Positions 1 through 7,939 of a DNA stretch of 13,023 nucleotides are shown piece by piece. A model generated the notes under the pieces. That model saw nothing but the letters and a program-made list of their open reading frames with translations. It made no database searches and was not told the DNA's origin. Made by a program: the position numbers and the translations under genes. Position 1 is the stretch's first letter; each line of letters starts with the position of its first letter. The DNA comes from Deltaproteobacteria bacterium (GTDB lineage: Bacteria; Desulfobacterota; Desulfomonilia; UBA1062): assembly GCA_003643935.1 (NCBI GenBank), contig QMLJ01000004.1, positions 1 to 13,023 on the forward strand. The letters run 5' to 3'.

Positions 1-2
1 AT

Positions 3-527
3 GTTCAAGGTAGGCTAGATAAGGGGAGTTTCGGGATGAGAGTTATGACAAGACTTGATTTCACCAGGATGAGTCTTGATGGGATATCCTCGGGTAGGAT
101 AACACTATGGAAACACTGCCTTGTGGTATGGAAAAAACATCCCATAATGGGATGTGGGATGGGCCAGCTACCATGGGAATTACTAAAGACCAAGTATAAA
201 GAATATCCATGGCCTGCTGATAATCAGTTTATCCTGGAACTTGCAGAACTTGGCGTGGTGGGTTTGCTTGCGTTTCTCTGGATGATCTACGCCTTAATTA
301 AGGACATTTCCATGTCTTTGCATCTATACATGGGAGAAAAGAAGACAATAATGAATTATTTACCCTGGCTCTGCGGGTTTATTAGTATTATCTTAGAGTT
401 CTTCACGATATTCGTGCTTTACTATCGGAATGTAATCTTGATCGTGTGGGCTACCTTTGCCATTGCAGTTGCCCTGAGCCCAGGTTCGGGATATCAGCTT
501 GAAGGTCCAAAAGAGAAGTCAGTGTAG
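3..527 (+). CDS. O-antigen polymerase/ligase-family membrane protein, C-terminal part
   Basis: This frame is open to the left edge, so it is the C-terminal ~174 residues of a longer gene rather than a complete protein starting at the ATG at 36. The segment SSGRITLWKHCLVVWKKHPI followed by GCGMGQ matches the late periplasmic loop of the Wzy/WaaL (O-antigen ligase, Wzy_C) family, where R-x-x-x-W and HPI-x-G are typical. DNQFILELAELGVVGLLAFL then leads into a membrane segment, and a second hydrophobic stretch (IISIILEFFTIFVLYY region) is near the end. Such proteins polymerise O-units or transfer glycans between lipid carriers in the inner membrane. The histidine often seen before the N in WaaL ligases (HN) is here DN, which fits a polymerase or an undefined family member better than a classical ligase; this is inference. 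The stop lies 6 nt before the next gene, so it is probably in the same operon. Confidence 0.75.
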   Translation, partial: VQGRLDKGSFGMRVMTRLDFTRMSLDGISSGRITLWKHCLVVWKKHPIMGCGMGQLPWELLKTKYKEYPWPADNQFILELAELGVVGLLAFLWMIYALIKDISMSLHLYMGEKKTIMNYLPWLCGFISIILEFFTIFVLYYRNVILIVWATFAIAVALSPGSGYQLEGPKEKSV

Positions 528-533
528 ATTGGC

Positions 534-1571
534 ATGCAAGTACCCATCCCTATGGTCTATATCATTTTGCTTAATTACAATGGCTGGCAGGATACCCTTG
601 AATGTCTCGAAAGCTTGGTCAGGATAGACTATCCTGACTACAGGGTTGTAGTTGTGGATAACGGCTCCACAGATAAATCTATTGAATACATCAAAAAATG
701 GGCAGAGGGTGATAAAGACCTTGAGATGCATAGTCGTGAGTTTACCCGATACAACTCAGGGCCTGGATTAGATAAGCCTATTCCATATATGCTTATTAAT
801 GCAAAGCATATTGATAGGTTTGAGGATATCCCGGATAAAGCCAAGCCATATATTACCATCATTGATACGGGTAAGAACCTGGGTTTTGCAGGTGGGAATA
901 ACGTGGGTATAAGGTATGCCATCTCAAGAAGAGAGTATGATTACGTATGGCTCTTAAACAACGATACTGTGGTGGAAAAAGGTGCTCTTGGTGCACTGGT
1001 GGAGTACAGCCAACGGAATAAAGATGCAGGTATTGTGGGTTCTAAGTTACTGTATTACCACAGGCCAGATATCATACAAAGCGCAGGGGGTAGACTCAAC
1101 AAATGGTTTGCAAGCACATCCAGCATTGGCCAAGGCCAGCATGATTCATTTAAGTGGGATAAGGATGCAGAGGTTGAAACCATAATGGGAGCATCGTTTT
1201 TTATATCCAGGGAATGCATAGAGAGGATAGGACTTTTGCCAGAGGAATATTTTCTTTACATGGAGGAGACTGATTACTGCTACAGGGCTCGGCTTCATGG
1301 GTTTAAGATAGGTTTTGCACATAAGAGTAAGGTATATCACAAGGAAGGTTCGAGTACGGGTTGTGTCCCCCTTAAGGGGGGTGAGGGAAGGAGTTATGAA
1401 GCAGATATCCTCTCAATAAGAAACCGCCTGAGATTTGCCAGGAAATACCTAAGGCCTTACCTGCCTACTGTATATCTTGGTCTTTTGATTTCCACCTTGA
1501 TACGTATTAAACGCAGGCAATGGAGGAATGCCCTGTACATAATAAGGCTTTTACTAGGGATTGAGAGATGA
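534..1571 (+). CDS. Glycosyltransferase family 2 (rhamnosyltransferase-like)
   Basis: This is a cytosolic or membrane-associated GT-A enzyme that adds a sugar from a nucleotide-sugar donor to the growing lipid-linked unit. NYNG at residues 14-17 and VVDNGSTD around 40-47 form the nucleotide-binding start. GFAGGNN is near 117-123, and LLNND (NND 142-144) is the DxD-like metal/donor site. MGASFFISR from 218 and the EETD acceptor/base region near 244-247 complete the GT2 rhamnosyltransferase-like pattern. About 66 residues separate DNGSTD from NLGFAGGNN, roughly twice the usual spacing, so there is an insertion. A perfect GC-rich palindrome lies in frame near residue 279, just before the RNRLRFARKY segment. 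The ATG at 534 has no clear Shine-Dalgarno; ATG 552 (MVYIILLNYNG) is a possible alternative. The stop is 3 nt before the next gene. Donor sugar cannot be told from sequence. Confidence 0.92.
   Translation: MQVPIPMVYIILLNYNGWQDTLECLESLVRIDYPDYRVVVVDNGSTDKSIEYIKKWAEGDKDLEMHSREFTRYNSGPGLDKPIPYMLINAKHIDRFEDIPDKAKPYITIIDTGKNLGFAGGNNVGIRYAISRREYDYVWLLNNDTVVEKGALGALVEYSQRNKDAGIVGSKLLYYHRPDIIQSAGGRLNKWFASTSSIGQGQHDSFKWDKDAEVETIMGASFFISRECIERIGLLPEEYFLYMEETDYCYRARLHGFKIGFAHKSKVYHKEGSSTGCVPLKGGEGRSYEADILSIRNRLRFARKYLRPYLPTVYLGLLISTLIRIKRRQWRNALYIIRLLLGIER
1367..1380. repeat. Perfect 14-bp palindrome inside the GT2 gene
   Basis: CCCCCTTAAGGGGG is a perfect palindrome with no spacer. It encodes part of the stretch CVPLKGGEGRSYE, which sits where related GT2 enzymes usually have a short loop before the NRLRF helix. 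It has the look of the short GC-rich palindromic repeats dispersed in some bacterial genomes, but only one copy was noticed in this window, so that origin is inference. Confidence 0.5.
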
Positions 1572-1574
1572 AAG

Positions 1575-2687
1575 ATGATGCCAAGGTTAATACTAGATGC
1601 CAGGGCAATAGGAAATTCAGGGATTGGGGTCTACATAAAGGCCTTGCTGCCATTTATTCTTGCGTCTAAAAAGTTTGATGTAACCGTATTGGGGCAGGAG
1701 GATTCCTTAGATAGGGCTGGTTTCAGCTCCATTGATACAATTGAGTGCAAGGCAGGTATATATTCTTTAAGGGAGCAGTTTATGATGCCTCTAAAGGTAT
1801 CTAGCTGCGATATCTTCTGGACACCGCATTATAACGTCCCGGCCTTACCTGTAAGGGCAAGGAAGAGGATTGTGACCATACACGATGTGTATCACCTTGC
1901 ACATAGCAGCGAGTTAAACCTGGTGAAGAGGTTATATGCAAAGGTAGTGCTGCCCCTTGCAGCCAGGCTCTCGGATAGAATAATTACGGTCTCTGATTTT
2001 TCAAGGCAGGAGATATTGAAATACACTCATATTGGTCCTGAGAAGATAGTTGTAATATATAATGGGGTGGACTTTGATCGGTTTAACAAGGCAAAAGTAA
2101 ATTCTGCTTTTTTAGATCGCTACCACCTGGGTAGGTATATATTATATGTGGGGAATGTAAAACCACATAAGAACATCATAGGTCTTATAGATGCATTTAG
2201 GATATTACACGACAAGTATGCAGATATAAAGTTGGTTATTGCAGGGGAGAAGGAGCAGTTCATTACAGGTGTGAGAGGGGTCGAGCAGATTGTAAAGACC
2301 AGGTCACTTGAAAGGCATGTAATCTTTACCGGGTTTGTTGATGACAAGGATCTTCCAGGCCTTTACAAAGGGGCTGAACTCATGGTCTTTCCTTCTCTGT
2401 ACGAGGGCTTTGGTCTTCCACCCTTGGAGGCCATGGCCTCTGGTACGCCCGTGGTGGCTTCCCGAGGCAGTTCAATACCAGAGATATGTGGTGAAGCCCC
2501 CATCTATGTTGATCCGTACAATCCACTAGACATGGCAGATGCTATTGCAAGGGTGCTGGAAGATGGGAATCTTCGCGACAATCTCATAAAAAGAGGCCTT
2601 GAGAGGTCAATGGCCTTCAGGTGGGAGAGCTCTGCCAGGACACATATAAGGCTTCTAGAGGAACTGGCCGGGGGAATTTTATCGTGA
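1575..2687 (+). CDS. Glycosyltransferase family 4 (GT-B fold)
   Basis: This 370-residue retaining glycosyltransferase has two Rossmann-like domains. The N-terminal acceptor domain contains a GNSGIGVYI loop (residues ~13-21), then TIHDVYHL and [11 protein letters not shown]. The linker [10 protein letters not shown] is typical of the family. The C-terminal donor domain starts at [10 protein letters not shown] (~191-200), continues with [19 protein letters not shown], and has the E-x7-E motif EGFGLPPLE (E277 and E285), which binds the nucleotide-sugar in GT4 enzymes. The best functional comparison is to mannosyltransferase-type GT4 proteins of O-antigen clusters; donor and linkage are unknown. 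Two ATG codons lie in tandem (1575 and 1578), and either could be the start. The gene begins 3 nt after the GT2 stop and its own stop overlaps the next GTG start (GTGA), so all three are probably translationally coupled. Confidence 0.93.
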   Translation: MMPRLILDARAIGNSGIGVYIKALLPFILASKKFDVTVLGQEDSLDRAGFSSIDTIECKAGIYSLREQFMMPLKVSSCDIFWTPHYNVPALPVRARKRIVTIHDVYHLAHSSELNLVKRLYAKVVLPLAARLSDRIITVSDFSRQEILKYTHIGPEKIVVIYNGVDFDRFNKAKVNSAFLDRYHLGRYILYVGNVKPHKNIIGLIDAFRILHDKYADIKLVIAGEKEQFITGVRGVEQIVKTRSLERHVIFTGFVDDKDLPGLYKGAELMVFPSLYEGFGLPPLEAMASGTPVVASRGSSIPEICGEAPIYVDPYNPLDMADAIARVLEDGNLRDNLIKRGLERSMAFRWESSARTHIRLLEELAGGILS

Positions 2688-3406
2688 TAGACAGAACCCT
2701 TAATTACGGCAGGCAAATAATAAAGGGATTTCTCGAGAGGTCAAGACCTTACGAAAAGGTTCTGGATATCGGGGCAGGTAAGGGTGACGACCTTGAGATT
2801 GCAAGGGAAGTAATCCCCGGGGCAGAGCTACTGGCATTGGAGTGTTTCAAGCCCAACATCGAGCGTCTCAAGCGTAAAGATGTAAGGGTGTTCGAGGTTA
2901 ATATAGAAAGACAGAGGTTTCCTTTTGAAGACGAGGGTATCGATGTTATCATGGCAAATCAGATTCTGGAACACACAAAGGAGCTGTTCTGGATATTTCA
3001 CGAGGTGAGTAGGATCTTGAAACAAAAGGGGAAGCTTATAATTGGTGTGCCCAATCTTGCATCCTTGCACAACAGAATCCTACTTTTGCTTGGTATTCAG
3101 CCTTCCCCCATAAAATCGTATTCAGCACATGTAAGGGGTTTTACCAAGGGGGATTTGCTCAGGTTTTTTAATATATGGGGAGGATACAGGCTCGTTGATT
3201 TCAAGGGCTCAAACTTCTACCCGTTTCCACCAGTTATTGCAAGGTCTCTTGCCAGGTTGTTTCCATCCATGTCATGGGGTATATTCTTACTCCTGGAAAA
3301 GGTAGGGCCCTATGATGGTAGCTTTATCAAGTATCCAGAAGAGGAGGGGCTTGAGACGAATTTTTACCTGGGTGAAGATACAGGGAAAAACAAGGAGCGA
3401 TCGTGA
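2684..3406 (+). CDS. Class I SAM-dependent methyltransferase
   Basis: I start this gene at GTG 2684 (240 aa) instead of the in-frame ATG 2621. The GTG overlaps the upstream stop as GTGA and has a GGGGGA Shine-Dalgarno 8 nt before it, whereas the ATG would overlap the GT4 gene by 67 nt. Motif I is VLDIGAGKGDD (residues ~26-36). An acidic residue after the second strand (LALECFKPN) is suited to the ribose of SAM, and NQILEH (~92-97) is the post-II/IV region seen in Methyltransf_11/23 proteins. The C-terminal half has a hydrophobic segment (GIFLLLEKVG) but no clear membrane anchor. The likely role is methylation of a sugar or polysaccharide end, inferred from its place between two glycosyltransferases. 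The substrate is not predictable. The 3' end overlaps the next start, again as GTGA. Confidence 0.88.
   Translation: MIDRTLNYGRQIIKGFLERSRPYEKVLDIGAGKGDDLEIAREVIPGAELLALECFKPNIERLKRKDVRVFEVNIERQRFPFEDEGIDVIMANQILEHTKELFWIFHEVSRILKQKGKLIIGVPNLASLHNRILLLLGIQPSPIKSYSAHVRGFTKGDLLRFFNIWGGYRLVDFKGSNFYPFPPVIARSLARLFPSMSWGIFLLLEKVGPYDGSFIKYPEEEGLETNFYLGEDTGKNKERS
3392..3397 (+). promoter_or_regulatory. Ribosome binding site for the WbaZ-like GT4 gene
   Basis: AAGGAG lies 5 nt before GTG 3403, inside the end of the methyltransferase gene. It supports the GTG start and the GTGA overlap with the upstream stop. Confidence 0.7.
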
Positions 3407-4545
3407 AAAAGGTTGCAATAGTGCATGACTGGCTTACTGGTATGAGAGGAGGGGAGAAATGCCTGGAGTGCTTTTGCGAGCTTTTCCCCCATGCAGACCT
3501 TTACACTCTTATTCATACCAAAGGTAGCTGTTCAGAGACCATAGAGAACATGCACATCATAACGTCATTAGTAGATAAGATTCCTGGCAAGGACAGGTAT
3601 TATCGCCACATGCTGCCTCTGTTTCCTTTTGCCATAGAGAGGTTTATTCTAAAGGATTATGACCTGGTGTTGAGCTCGAGCCACTGCGCTGCAAAGGGTA
3701 TTATACCAGGGCCCGATACCCTGCACGTATCCTACGTGCACTCACCCATGCGTTATGTATGGGACATGTACGATGATTACTTTGGCAAGTCAAAGGTTGG
3801 CCGGGCCCAGGCCCTGATAATCCCCTTTTTTGCAACGTTCCTAAGGACCTGGGATGTGGCTTCTGCTGCAAGGGTGGACAACTTTATTGCAAACTCCTAC
3901 CACGTGGCAAAGAGGATAAGAAAGTACTACCGCAGGGATGCAACAGTGATCCATCCGCCTGTTGATGTTGATAAGTTCAGGGTTTCCGAGACGCTGGGGG
4001 ATTATTATCTCGTTGTTTCCGCCTTTGCCCCATATAAAAGGTTGGACCTAGCGATTCTGGCATTCAATGAGCTGGGCTACAGGCTCAAGGTGGTGGGAAC
4101 AGGACAGGATGAAAAAAGGCTTAAGGGTTTAGCAGGGCCTAACATAGAGTTCCTTGGCTGGCAGCCCTCAGATAGCCTTGTTGACCTCTATTCAGGATGC
4201 AAGGCATTCATATTCCCTGGAGAGGAAGACTTTGGCATAACCCCGCTTGAAGCCATGGCTTCGGGCAGGCCTGTCATAGCCTATGCAAAGGGCGGGGCGC
4301 TGGAGACAGTAAGGGGACTTGGCGAGGACAATCCAACAGGGGTATTTTTCAAGGAACAGTCAGTGGGCGCACTGGTAAAGGCAGTAAGGGATCTTGAAGA
4401 TAACCTTGCCTGCTTTGATCCCTTGAAGATAAAAGAACACTCAGGGAGATGGGCTAGATCCAGATTCAAGGAAGAGATAACAAAGGCCATAGATGGTTTC
4501 CAGAAAGATCATGGCCAGGGAGCGCACAATAACAATAACAGATAA
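3403..4545 (+). CDS. Glycosyltransferase family 4, WbaZ-like (probable mannosyltransferase)
   Basis: This 380-residue GT-B enzyme starts at GTG. The N-terminus HDWLTGMRGGEK (residues 8-19), followed by LFPHADLYTL and VSYVHSPMRYVWDMYDDY, is characteristic of the WbaZ-type GT4 branch annotated as mannosyltransferases in O-antigen and colanic-type clusters. The linker HPPVDVDKF leads into the donor domain (YYLVVSAFAPYKRLDLAI). The E-x7-E motif is EDFGITPLE (E275 and E283), followed by AMASGRPVIAYAKGG. It would act on the cytoplasmic face on a lipid-linked intermediate. The WbaZ branch is assigned by pattern recall, so the mannose donor is an inference. The 3' end runs 52 nt past the furthest-upstream possible start of the next gene, but the preferred next start lies 13 nt after this stop. 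The C-terminal tail (KDHGQGAHNNNNR) looks unstructured. Confidence 0.92.
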   Translation: MKKVAIVHDWLTGMRGGEKCLECFCELFPHADLYTLIHTKGSCSETIENMHIITSLVDKIPGKDRYYRHMLPLFPFAIERFILKDYDLVLSSSHCAAKGIIPGPDTLHVSYVHSPMRYVWDMYDDYFGKSKVGRAQALIIPFFATFLRTWDVASAARVDNFIANSYHVAKRIRKYYRRDATVIHPPVDVDKFRVSETLGDYYLVVSAFAPYKRLDLAILAFNELGYRLKVVGTGQDEKRLKGLAGPNIEFLGWQPSDSLVDLYSGCKAFIFPGEEDFGITPLEAMASGRPVIAYAKGGALETVRGLGEDNPTGVFFKEQSVGALVKAVRDLEDNLACFDPLKIKEHSGRWARSRFKEEITKAIDGFQKDHGQGAHNNNNR

Positions 4546-4558
4546 TAACAAGGATATA

Positions 4559-5989
4559 ATGATAAGAAAGGGATATTCACTTTTAAAGGTGGCTTTTGTG
4601 GTGGTCCTTCTGCTCTCATTTGATGTGGCAGCGATCTCCCTGTGTTTCTTGATCAGTTATTACACCAGGGCCTGGTTATTTGTTAAAGCCTTTCACCTAT
4701 TGAGGCCCATGCTCCATTCCTTTGATGTATACATGGATATGTGGCCCATAGTCTTTTTTTGGCCGCTTATGTTTTTATACGAAGGTCTTTACCCACCCAT
4801 AGGTGTCAGCTTCTGGGAGGAGATGAAGGGCCTTATAAAGGGCGATACCATAGCCTTTATAGTGGTGATAATCCTTACCTTTATTACAAGGACATCCATC
4901 CACTTTTCAAGACCTGTTATCTTCATGGCCTTTGTCTTATCGCTCATTGTGGTTCCCTTGCTGAGGAGAGTAGCAAGGTCATTCTTGAGGGGCATTGGCC
5001 TTTGGTCTAGGGGGGTTGTGCTTGTGGGTACGAATCCTGCTATAGATCAGGTTATGTGTAATCTCAGAAAACATCCTGATTGGGGTCTAAACCCAGCTGG
5101 GGTGATTGTTCCAGCAGGTGGGGCTGCACCAGAAGGACTGGAGGTACTAGGCACAATAGAGCGCATGGAAGAAATGAAATTAAGTTCGGACGAGGTGATT
5201 GTTGCCATGCCTGAACTCTCTAGGGAAAGGCTGGCAGAGATAGTGGAAAAGTCAGCCAGTCTAGCACCTGTTGTAAAGGTTGTACCTGATCTTTACGGTC
5301 TGGCCTCAGCCGGGGTACAAACCCACGACCTGGATGGCATGTTACTTTTGGAGATGGAGGACAGGCTCGCGAGGACGAGAAACAGGGTAGTAAAGCGTGC
5401 ATTTGATATTACTGTGTCATTGGTCTCTCTGGTCTTGCTCTTACCCATATTCCTGCTTGTGGCAGCCATTATAAAGCTCGATTCCAGGGGGCCTGTATTC
5501 TTTGGACATAAGCGCATAGGCAAGGGTGGCAAGCCCTTTAAATGCTACAAGTTCAGGACAATGGTATCAAACGCCCAAGAGGTGCTGGAGCAACTCCTGG
5601 CAAGCGATCCAGAGGCAAGATTGCAGTGGGAGAAGGATTTCAAGCTTAAAGATGACCCGCGTATCACAAAAATAGGGAGGTTTTTGAGGAAGACCAGCCT
5701 TGACGAGCTGCCACAGCTGTGGAACGTGCTAAAGGGAGAGATGAGCCTTGTGGGACCCAGGCCCATTATCTCTGAAGAGGTGGAGAAATACGGAGTCAAG
5801 TCCAGGTACTTCTTCAAGGTGACGCCAGGTATAACAGGTCTTTGGCAGGTCTCGGGAAGAAATGACATAGATTACGATGAGAGGGTCATGCTCGACGAGT
5901 ACTATGCAAAGAACTGGTCTTTGTGGCTGGACATAGAGATAATTATAAGGACATTTGGCGCAGTACTCAGAAGGCAGGGGGCATACTGA
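4559..5989 (+). CDS. wbaP: Undecaprenyl-phosphate sugar-1-phosphate transferase, WbaP-like
   Basis: This polyprenyl-phosphate glycosylphosphotransferase transfers a sugar-1-phosphate (galactose-1-P in characterised WbaP) from a UDP-sugar to undecaprenyl phosphate, the committed first step of repeat-unit assembly. Four hydrophobic segments fill the first ~130 residues, followed by a CoA_binding_3-like nucleotide domain (RGVVLVGTNPAIDQVM onward). The catalytic domain begins at RAFDITVSLVSLVLLLPIFL (~280) with its membrane hairpin. It shows KFRTM (331-335), the DE dyad in DELPQLWNVLKGEMSLVGPRP (D382, E383; GPRP 399-402), GLWQVSGR (427-434) and a C-terminal RRQGAY. From ATG 4559 it is 476 aa, close to the usual WbaP length, with AGGA 4 nt upstream. 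In-frame ATGs at 4493 and 4511 would overlap the previous gene and lack a good ribosome site. Galactose specificity is by family resemblance only. Confidence 0.9.
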   Translation: MIRKGYSLLKVAFVVVLLLSFDVAAISLCFLISYYTRAWLFVKAFHLLRPMLHSFDVYMDMWPIVFFWPLMFLYEGLYPPIGVSFWEEMKGLIKGDTIAFIVVIILTFITRTSIHFSRPVIFMAFVLSLIVVPLLRRVARSFLRGIGLWSRGVVLVGTNPAIDQVMCNLRKHPDWGLNPAGVIVPAGGAAPEGLEVLGTIERMEEMKLSSDEVIVAMPELSRERLAEIVEKSASLAPVVKVVPDLYGLASAGVQTHDLDGMLLLEMEDRLARTRNRVVKRAFDITVSLVSLVLLLPIFLLVAAIIKLDSRGPVFFGHKRIGKGGKPFKCYKFRTMVSNAQEVLEQLLASDPEARLQWEKDFKLKDDPRITKIGRFLRKTSLDELPQLWNVLKGEMSLVGPRPIISEEVEKYGVKSRYFFKVTPGITGLWQVSGRNDIDYDERVMLDEYYAKNWSLWLDIEIIIRTFGAVLRRQGAY

Positions 5990-6029
5990 GATATTCTTTA
6001 TTGTACCCCTCTTATGGTCAGTTCAGGGA

Positions 6030-6749
6030 ATGCCTAAGCATGTGAAGATAAGATATGATAGATGGAACGAGGCCTGGGGTGGATACCAGGCCTTTTTAGA
6101 GGGACTTGCCTCAAGAGCGGGTGTAAAGAGGATATGCGATATAGGTGGTGGCGCAAACCCTGCCCTGTCACTTGAATTTATTAGGGAACATAAGCTTAGC
6201 TATGTCATTCTTGATATCTCGGCAGAGGAGCTCGTCAAGGCCCCTGAAGGCTATGAAAAGGTGCAGGCTGATATTGCATCACCTCACCTGGATATACCCG
6301 GTGGATACGACCTTGTGTTCAGCAAGATGCTGGCCGAGCATATAAGGGATGCACGCCAGTTTCATAAAAACGTGCTTAGCATCCTTGCAGAAGGTGGTAT
6401 TGCCTTTCATTTCTTCCCCACGCTTTATGCAATGCCCTTTATCTTGAATCGCTTGATGCCAGAGAGACTCTCGGCGATATTGCTACGCACGTTTGCGCCG
6501 AGGGATAGTTACAGGTTTGCCAAGTTTCCTGCCTACTATAAATGGTGCAGAGGGCCTACACACACCCAGATAAAGAGGTTTGAAGCCCTTGGCTACGAAG
6601 TGGAGGAATACATAGGTTTTTTTGGCCATGGCTACTACATGGGCATAAAACCTTTAGACAAGCTGAATAGTTTCATAGCAGATATATTGATAAGTCATCC
6701 CGTCCCATCCCTCACATCCTACGCATATACCATCTTGCGAAAGTGCTAA
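6030..6749 (+). CDS. Class I SAM-dependent methyltransferase
   Basis: This 239-residue protein has motif I ICDIGGGANP (residues ~35-44) and an acidic residue after the second strand (ILDIS, D62). YDLVFSKMLAEHI and the ILAEGGIAFHFFPT strand follow, as in Methyltransf_23-type enzymes. The C-terminal half (PTHTQIKRFEALGYEVEEYI) resembles the part of such enzymes that closes over the acceptor. I chose ATG 6030; the longer frame would need TTG at 5955 and would overlap the WbaP gene. The ribosome site is poor, because AGGGA lies directly against the ATG. It follows WbaP by 40 nt and ends the + strand operon, converging on the acyltransferase gene. A sugar or O-unit methylation role is inferred from context. 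Its motif I differs clearly from the other two methyltransferases in the window, so they are not recent duplicates. Confidence 0.85.
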   Translation: MPKHVKIRYDRWNEAWGGYQAFLEGLASRAGVKRICDIGGGANPALSLEFIREHKLSYVILDISAEELVKAPEGYEKVQADIASPHLDIPGGYDLVFSKMLAEHIRDARQFHKNVLSILAEGGIAFHFFPTLYAMPFILNRLMPERLSAILLRTFAPRDSYRFAKFPAYYKWCRGPTHTQIKRFEALGYEVEEYIGFFGHGYYMGIKPLDKLNSFIADILISHPVPSLTSYAYTILRKC

Positions 6750-6755
6750 GGACCG

Positions 6756-6815
6756 CATCTTAACCATGATTAATAATATCGAGTTTGAATTGGTAAGCTA
6801 GTGGTGTTTAAGATG
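6756..6815. repeat. Inverted repeat between convergent genes
   Basis: CATCTTAA (6756-6763) and TTAAGATG (6808-6815) are perfect 8-bp arms about 44 nt apart, extendable to about 13 bp with a bulge and mismatches. The pair straddles the convergent ends, and the right arm lies inside the last codons of the acyltransferase gene. No T-run follows either arm, so it is not a classical intrinsic terminator. A weak bidirectional termination structure is possible. Confidence 0.3.
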
Positions 6816-7874
6816 TGACCCCAGGAAGAGCCTGGATGTGAGTTCGTGTCTCCTTAAGATGAAATAAGATATTGGGATAGGGATATATATCGGGCCGAGT
6901 ATAAGTATAAATGAGAGTGTGATTAGGTCGAGCGGGAGTATGTTTATAAATAAGACCCTGAGCGCGATCTGGGTGAGGTGACCGTTTAGGTACACATCAT
7001 AAGAATATCTCCCAACAAGACTGAACTGGGAAAAACCTATGGGTTTCTTTTCGGCTATTGTTGCACATATCTCAAACATAGAAAAGATGCTTACAATGAT
7101 GACAACCAGTCTTACTGCAAGTTCCAGATTTGACCTGTATAGGTCCTTGAACCAGACAAAGTATATAGTGTTCAGAAGTATCATGGAGGAAATCAAAAGA
7201 TACCTTTTTGAGTGCAGTAGCTTTATGTTCTCCTTTCTATTAAACGCGAACAGGTAGCCTATGTAAAAATACACCATGTATGCTGTCATGTTCTTGAGAT
7301 TCATTATGTCAGGTAAGGGTAAGAAGCTTGAACATATTACAAGGGCAAGTGTAATGGGATGGCCCAGTCTTTTTGATACCTTGAGGACAAGTGGAAAAAG
7401 TGCGAACACAATGAAAATCGTGTAAAGAAACCAGAGGACTATCATTGGATTTTCAAGTGGATACAAGAGTATGATCTTTATGCTCGATAACAGGTAATCA
7501 TGGAAACTACCAGAAGGTCTCCTGAATGCGTATTCCCTGAGCATGTATTTAAATGGTACCATTATAAACGAATAGGTGAAGTAGGGGATCATGATCCTGT
7601 CGATCTTTTTCTTTACAAAATTCAGGTAAGACCTGAGGTCGTCTAACTTTGTTCTCTGGTGATGGACTATGAGGCCTGCAATGAACATGAGAAACGGCAT
7701 GTCACAGGTAAATATGAATGAATACAGGAAAAGCTCCGCATTATAGAGTCCCTTGGGATATACATTTACAAAGTCCTTCCCGATTATGGTTATGTAATGG
7801 GCGACAATGACAAAGATAATGGCAATGCCCCTGCCCACATTGACATCTTCCAGGAATTCCTTTTTACTGTTCAT
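6798..7874 (-). CDS. Acyltransferase family 3, integral membrane O-acyltransferase
   Basis: This 358-residue, very hydrophobic protein has about ten predicted membrane segments, the usual size and layout of a stand-alone acyltransferase-3 (OafA/OacA-like core without an SGNH tail). The N-terminal motif RGIAIIFVIVAHY (residues 15-27) carries the conserved His26 that family mutagenesis places at the active site. DMPFLMFIAGL (58-68) corresponds to the P-x-F-F-x-x-S/A-G motif, and RIMIPY (~93-98) to the R-x-x-x-P motif. Known members move acetyl or other acyl groups onto sugars of O-antigen or exopolysaccharide. Acceptor and acyl group are unknown here. It is the last of three - strand genes, 65 bp after the kinase gene. 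No Shine-Dalgarno precedes the ATG (upstream GTTATAACTT), and a promoter-like sequence lies very close. Confidence 0.88.
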   Translation of the reverse strand: MNSKKEFLEDVNVGRGIAIIFVIVAHYITIIGKDFVNVYPKGLYNAELFLYSFIFTCDMPFLMFIAGLIVHHQRTKLDDLRSYLNFVKKKIDRIMIPYFTYSFIMVPFKYMLREYAFRRPSGSFHDYLLSSIKIILLYPLENPMIVLWFLYTIFIVFALFPLVLKVSKRLGHPITLALVICSSFLPLPDIMNLKNMTAYMVYFYIGYLFAFNRKENIKLLHSKRYLLISSMILLNTIYFVWFKDLYRSNLELAVRLVVIIVSIFSMFEICATIAEKKPIGFSQFSLVGRYSYDVYLNGHLTQIALRVLFINILPLDLITLSFILILGPIYIPIPISYFILRRHELTSRLFLGSHLKHH

Positions 7875-7884
7875 AAGTTATAAC

Positions 7885-7913
7885 AGTATAAATTTGTTGT
7901 GTGAAAAGTGCAA
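7885..7913 (-). promoter_or_regulatory. Possible sigma70 promoter for the acyltransferase gene
   Basis: On the - strand TTGCAC (7913-7908) is followed by a 17-nt spacer and TATACT (7890-7885). Transcription would begin about 3-5 nt before the ATG at 7874, giving an almost leaderless mRNA. This agrees with the missing Shine-Dalgarno but is not proof of use. Confidence 0.4.
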
Positions 7914-7939
7914 TCATTATTGCCCCTGGTAGACAGGGT

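Noticed and set aside
2621..2683. ATG 2621 as start of the first methyltransferase
   Set aside because: It would overlap the GT4 gene by 67 nt; GTG 2684 has a good ribosome site and a GTGA coupling overlap.
5545..5868. 107-codon - strand open frame within the WbaP gene
   Set aside because: It is fully antisense to a strongly conserved catalytic domain, and its translation shows no recognisable motif.
5955..6029. TTG 5955 as start of the second + strand methyltransferase
   Set aside because: It is a rare start codon lying inside the WbaP gene, and the extra residues do not look like part of the methyltransferase fold.
6750..6820. Intrinsic terminator between the convergent genes
   Set aside because: The inverted repeat has a loop of about 44 nt and no T-run on either side; kept only as a repeat.
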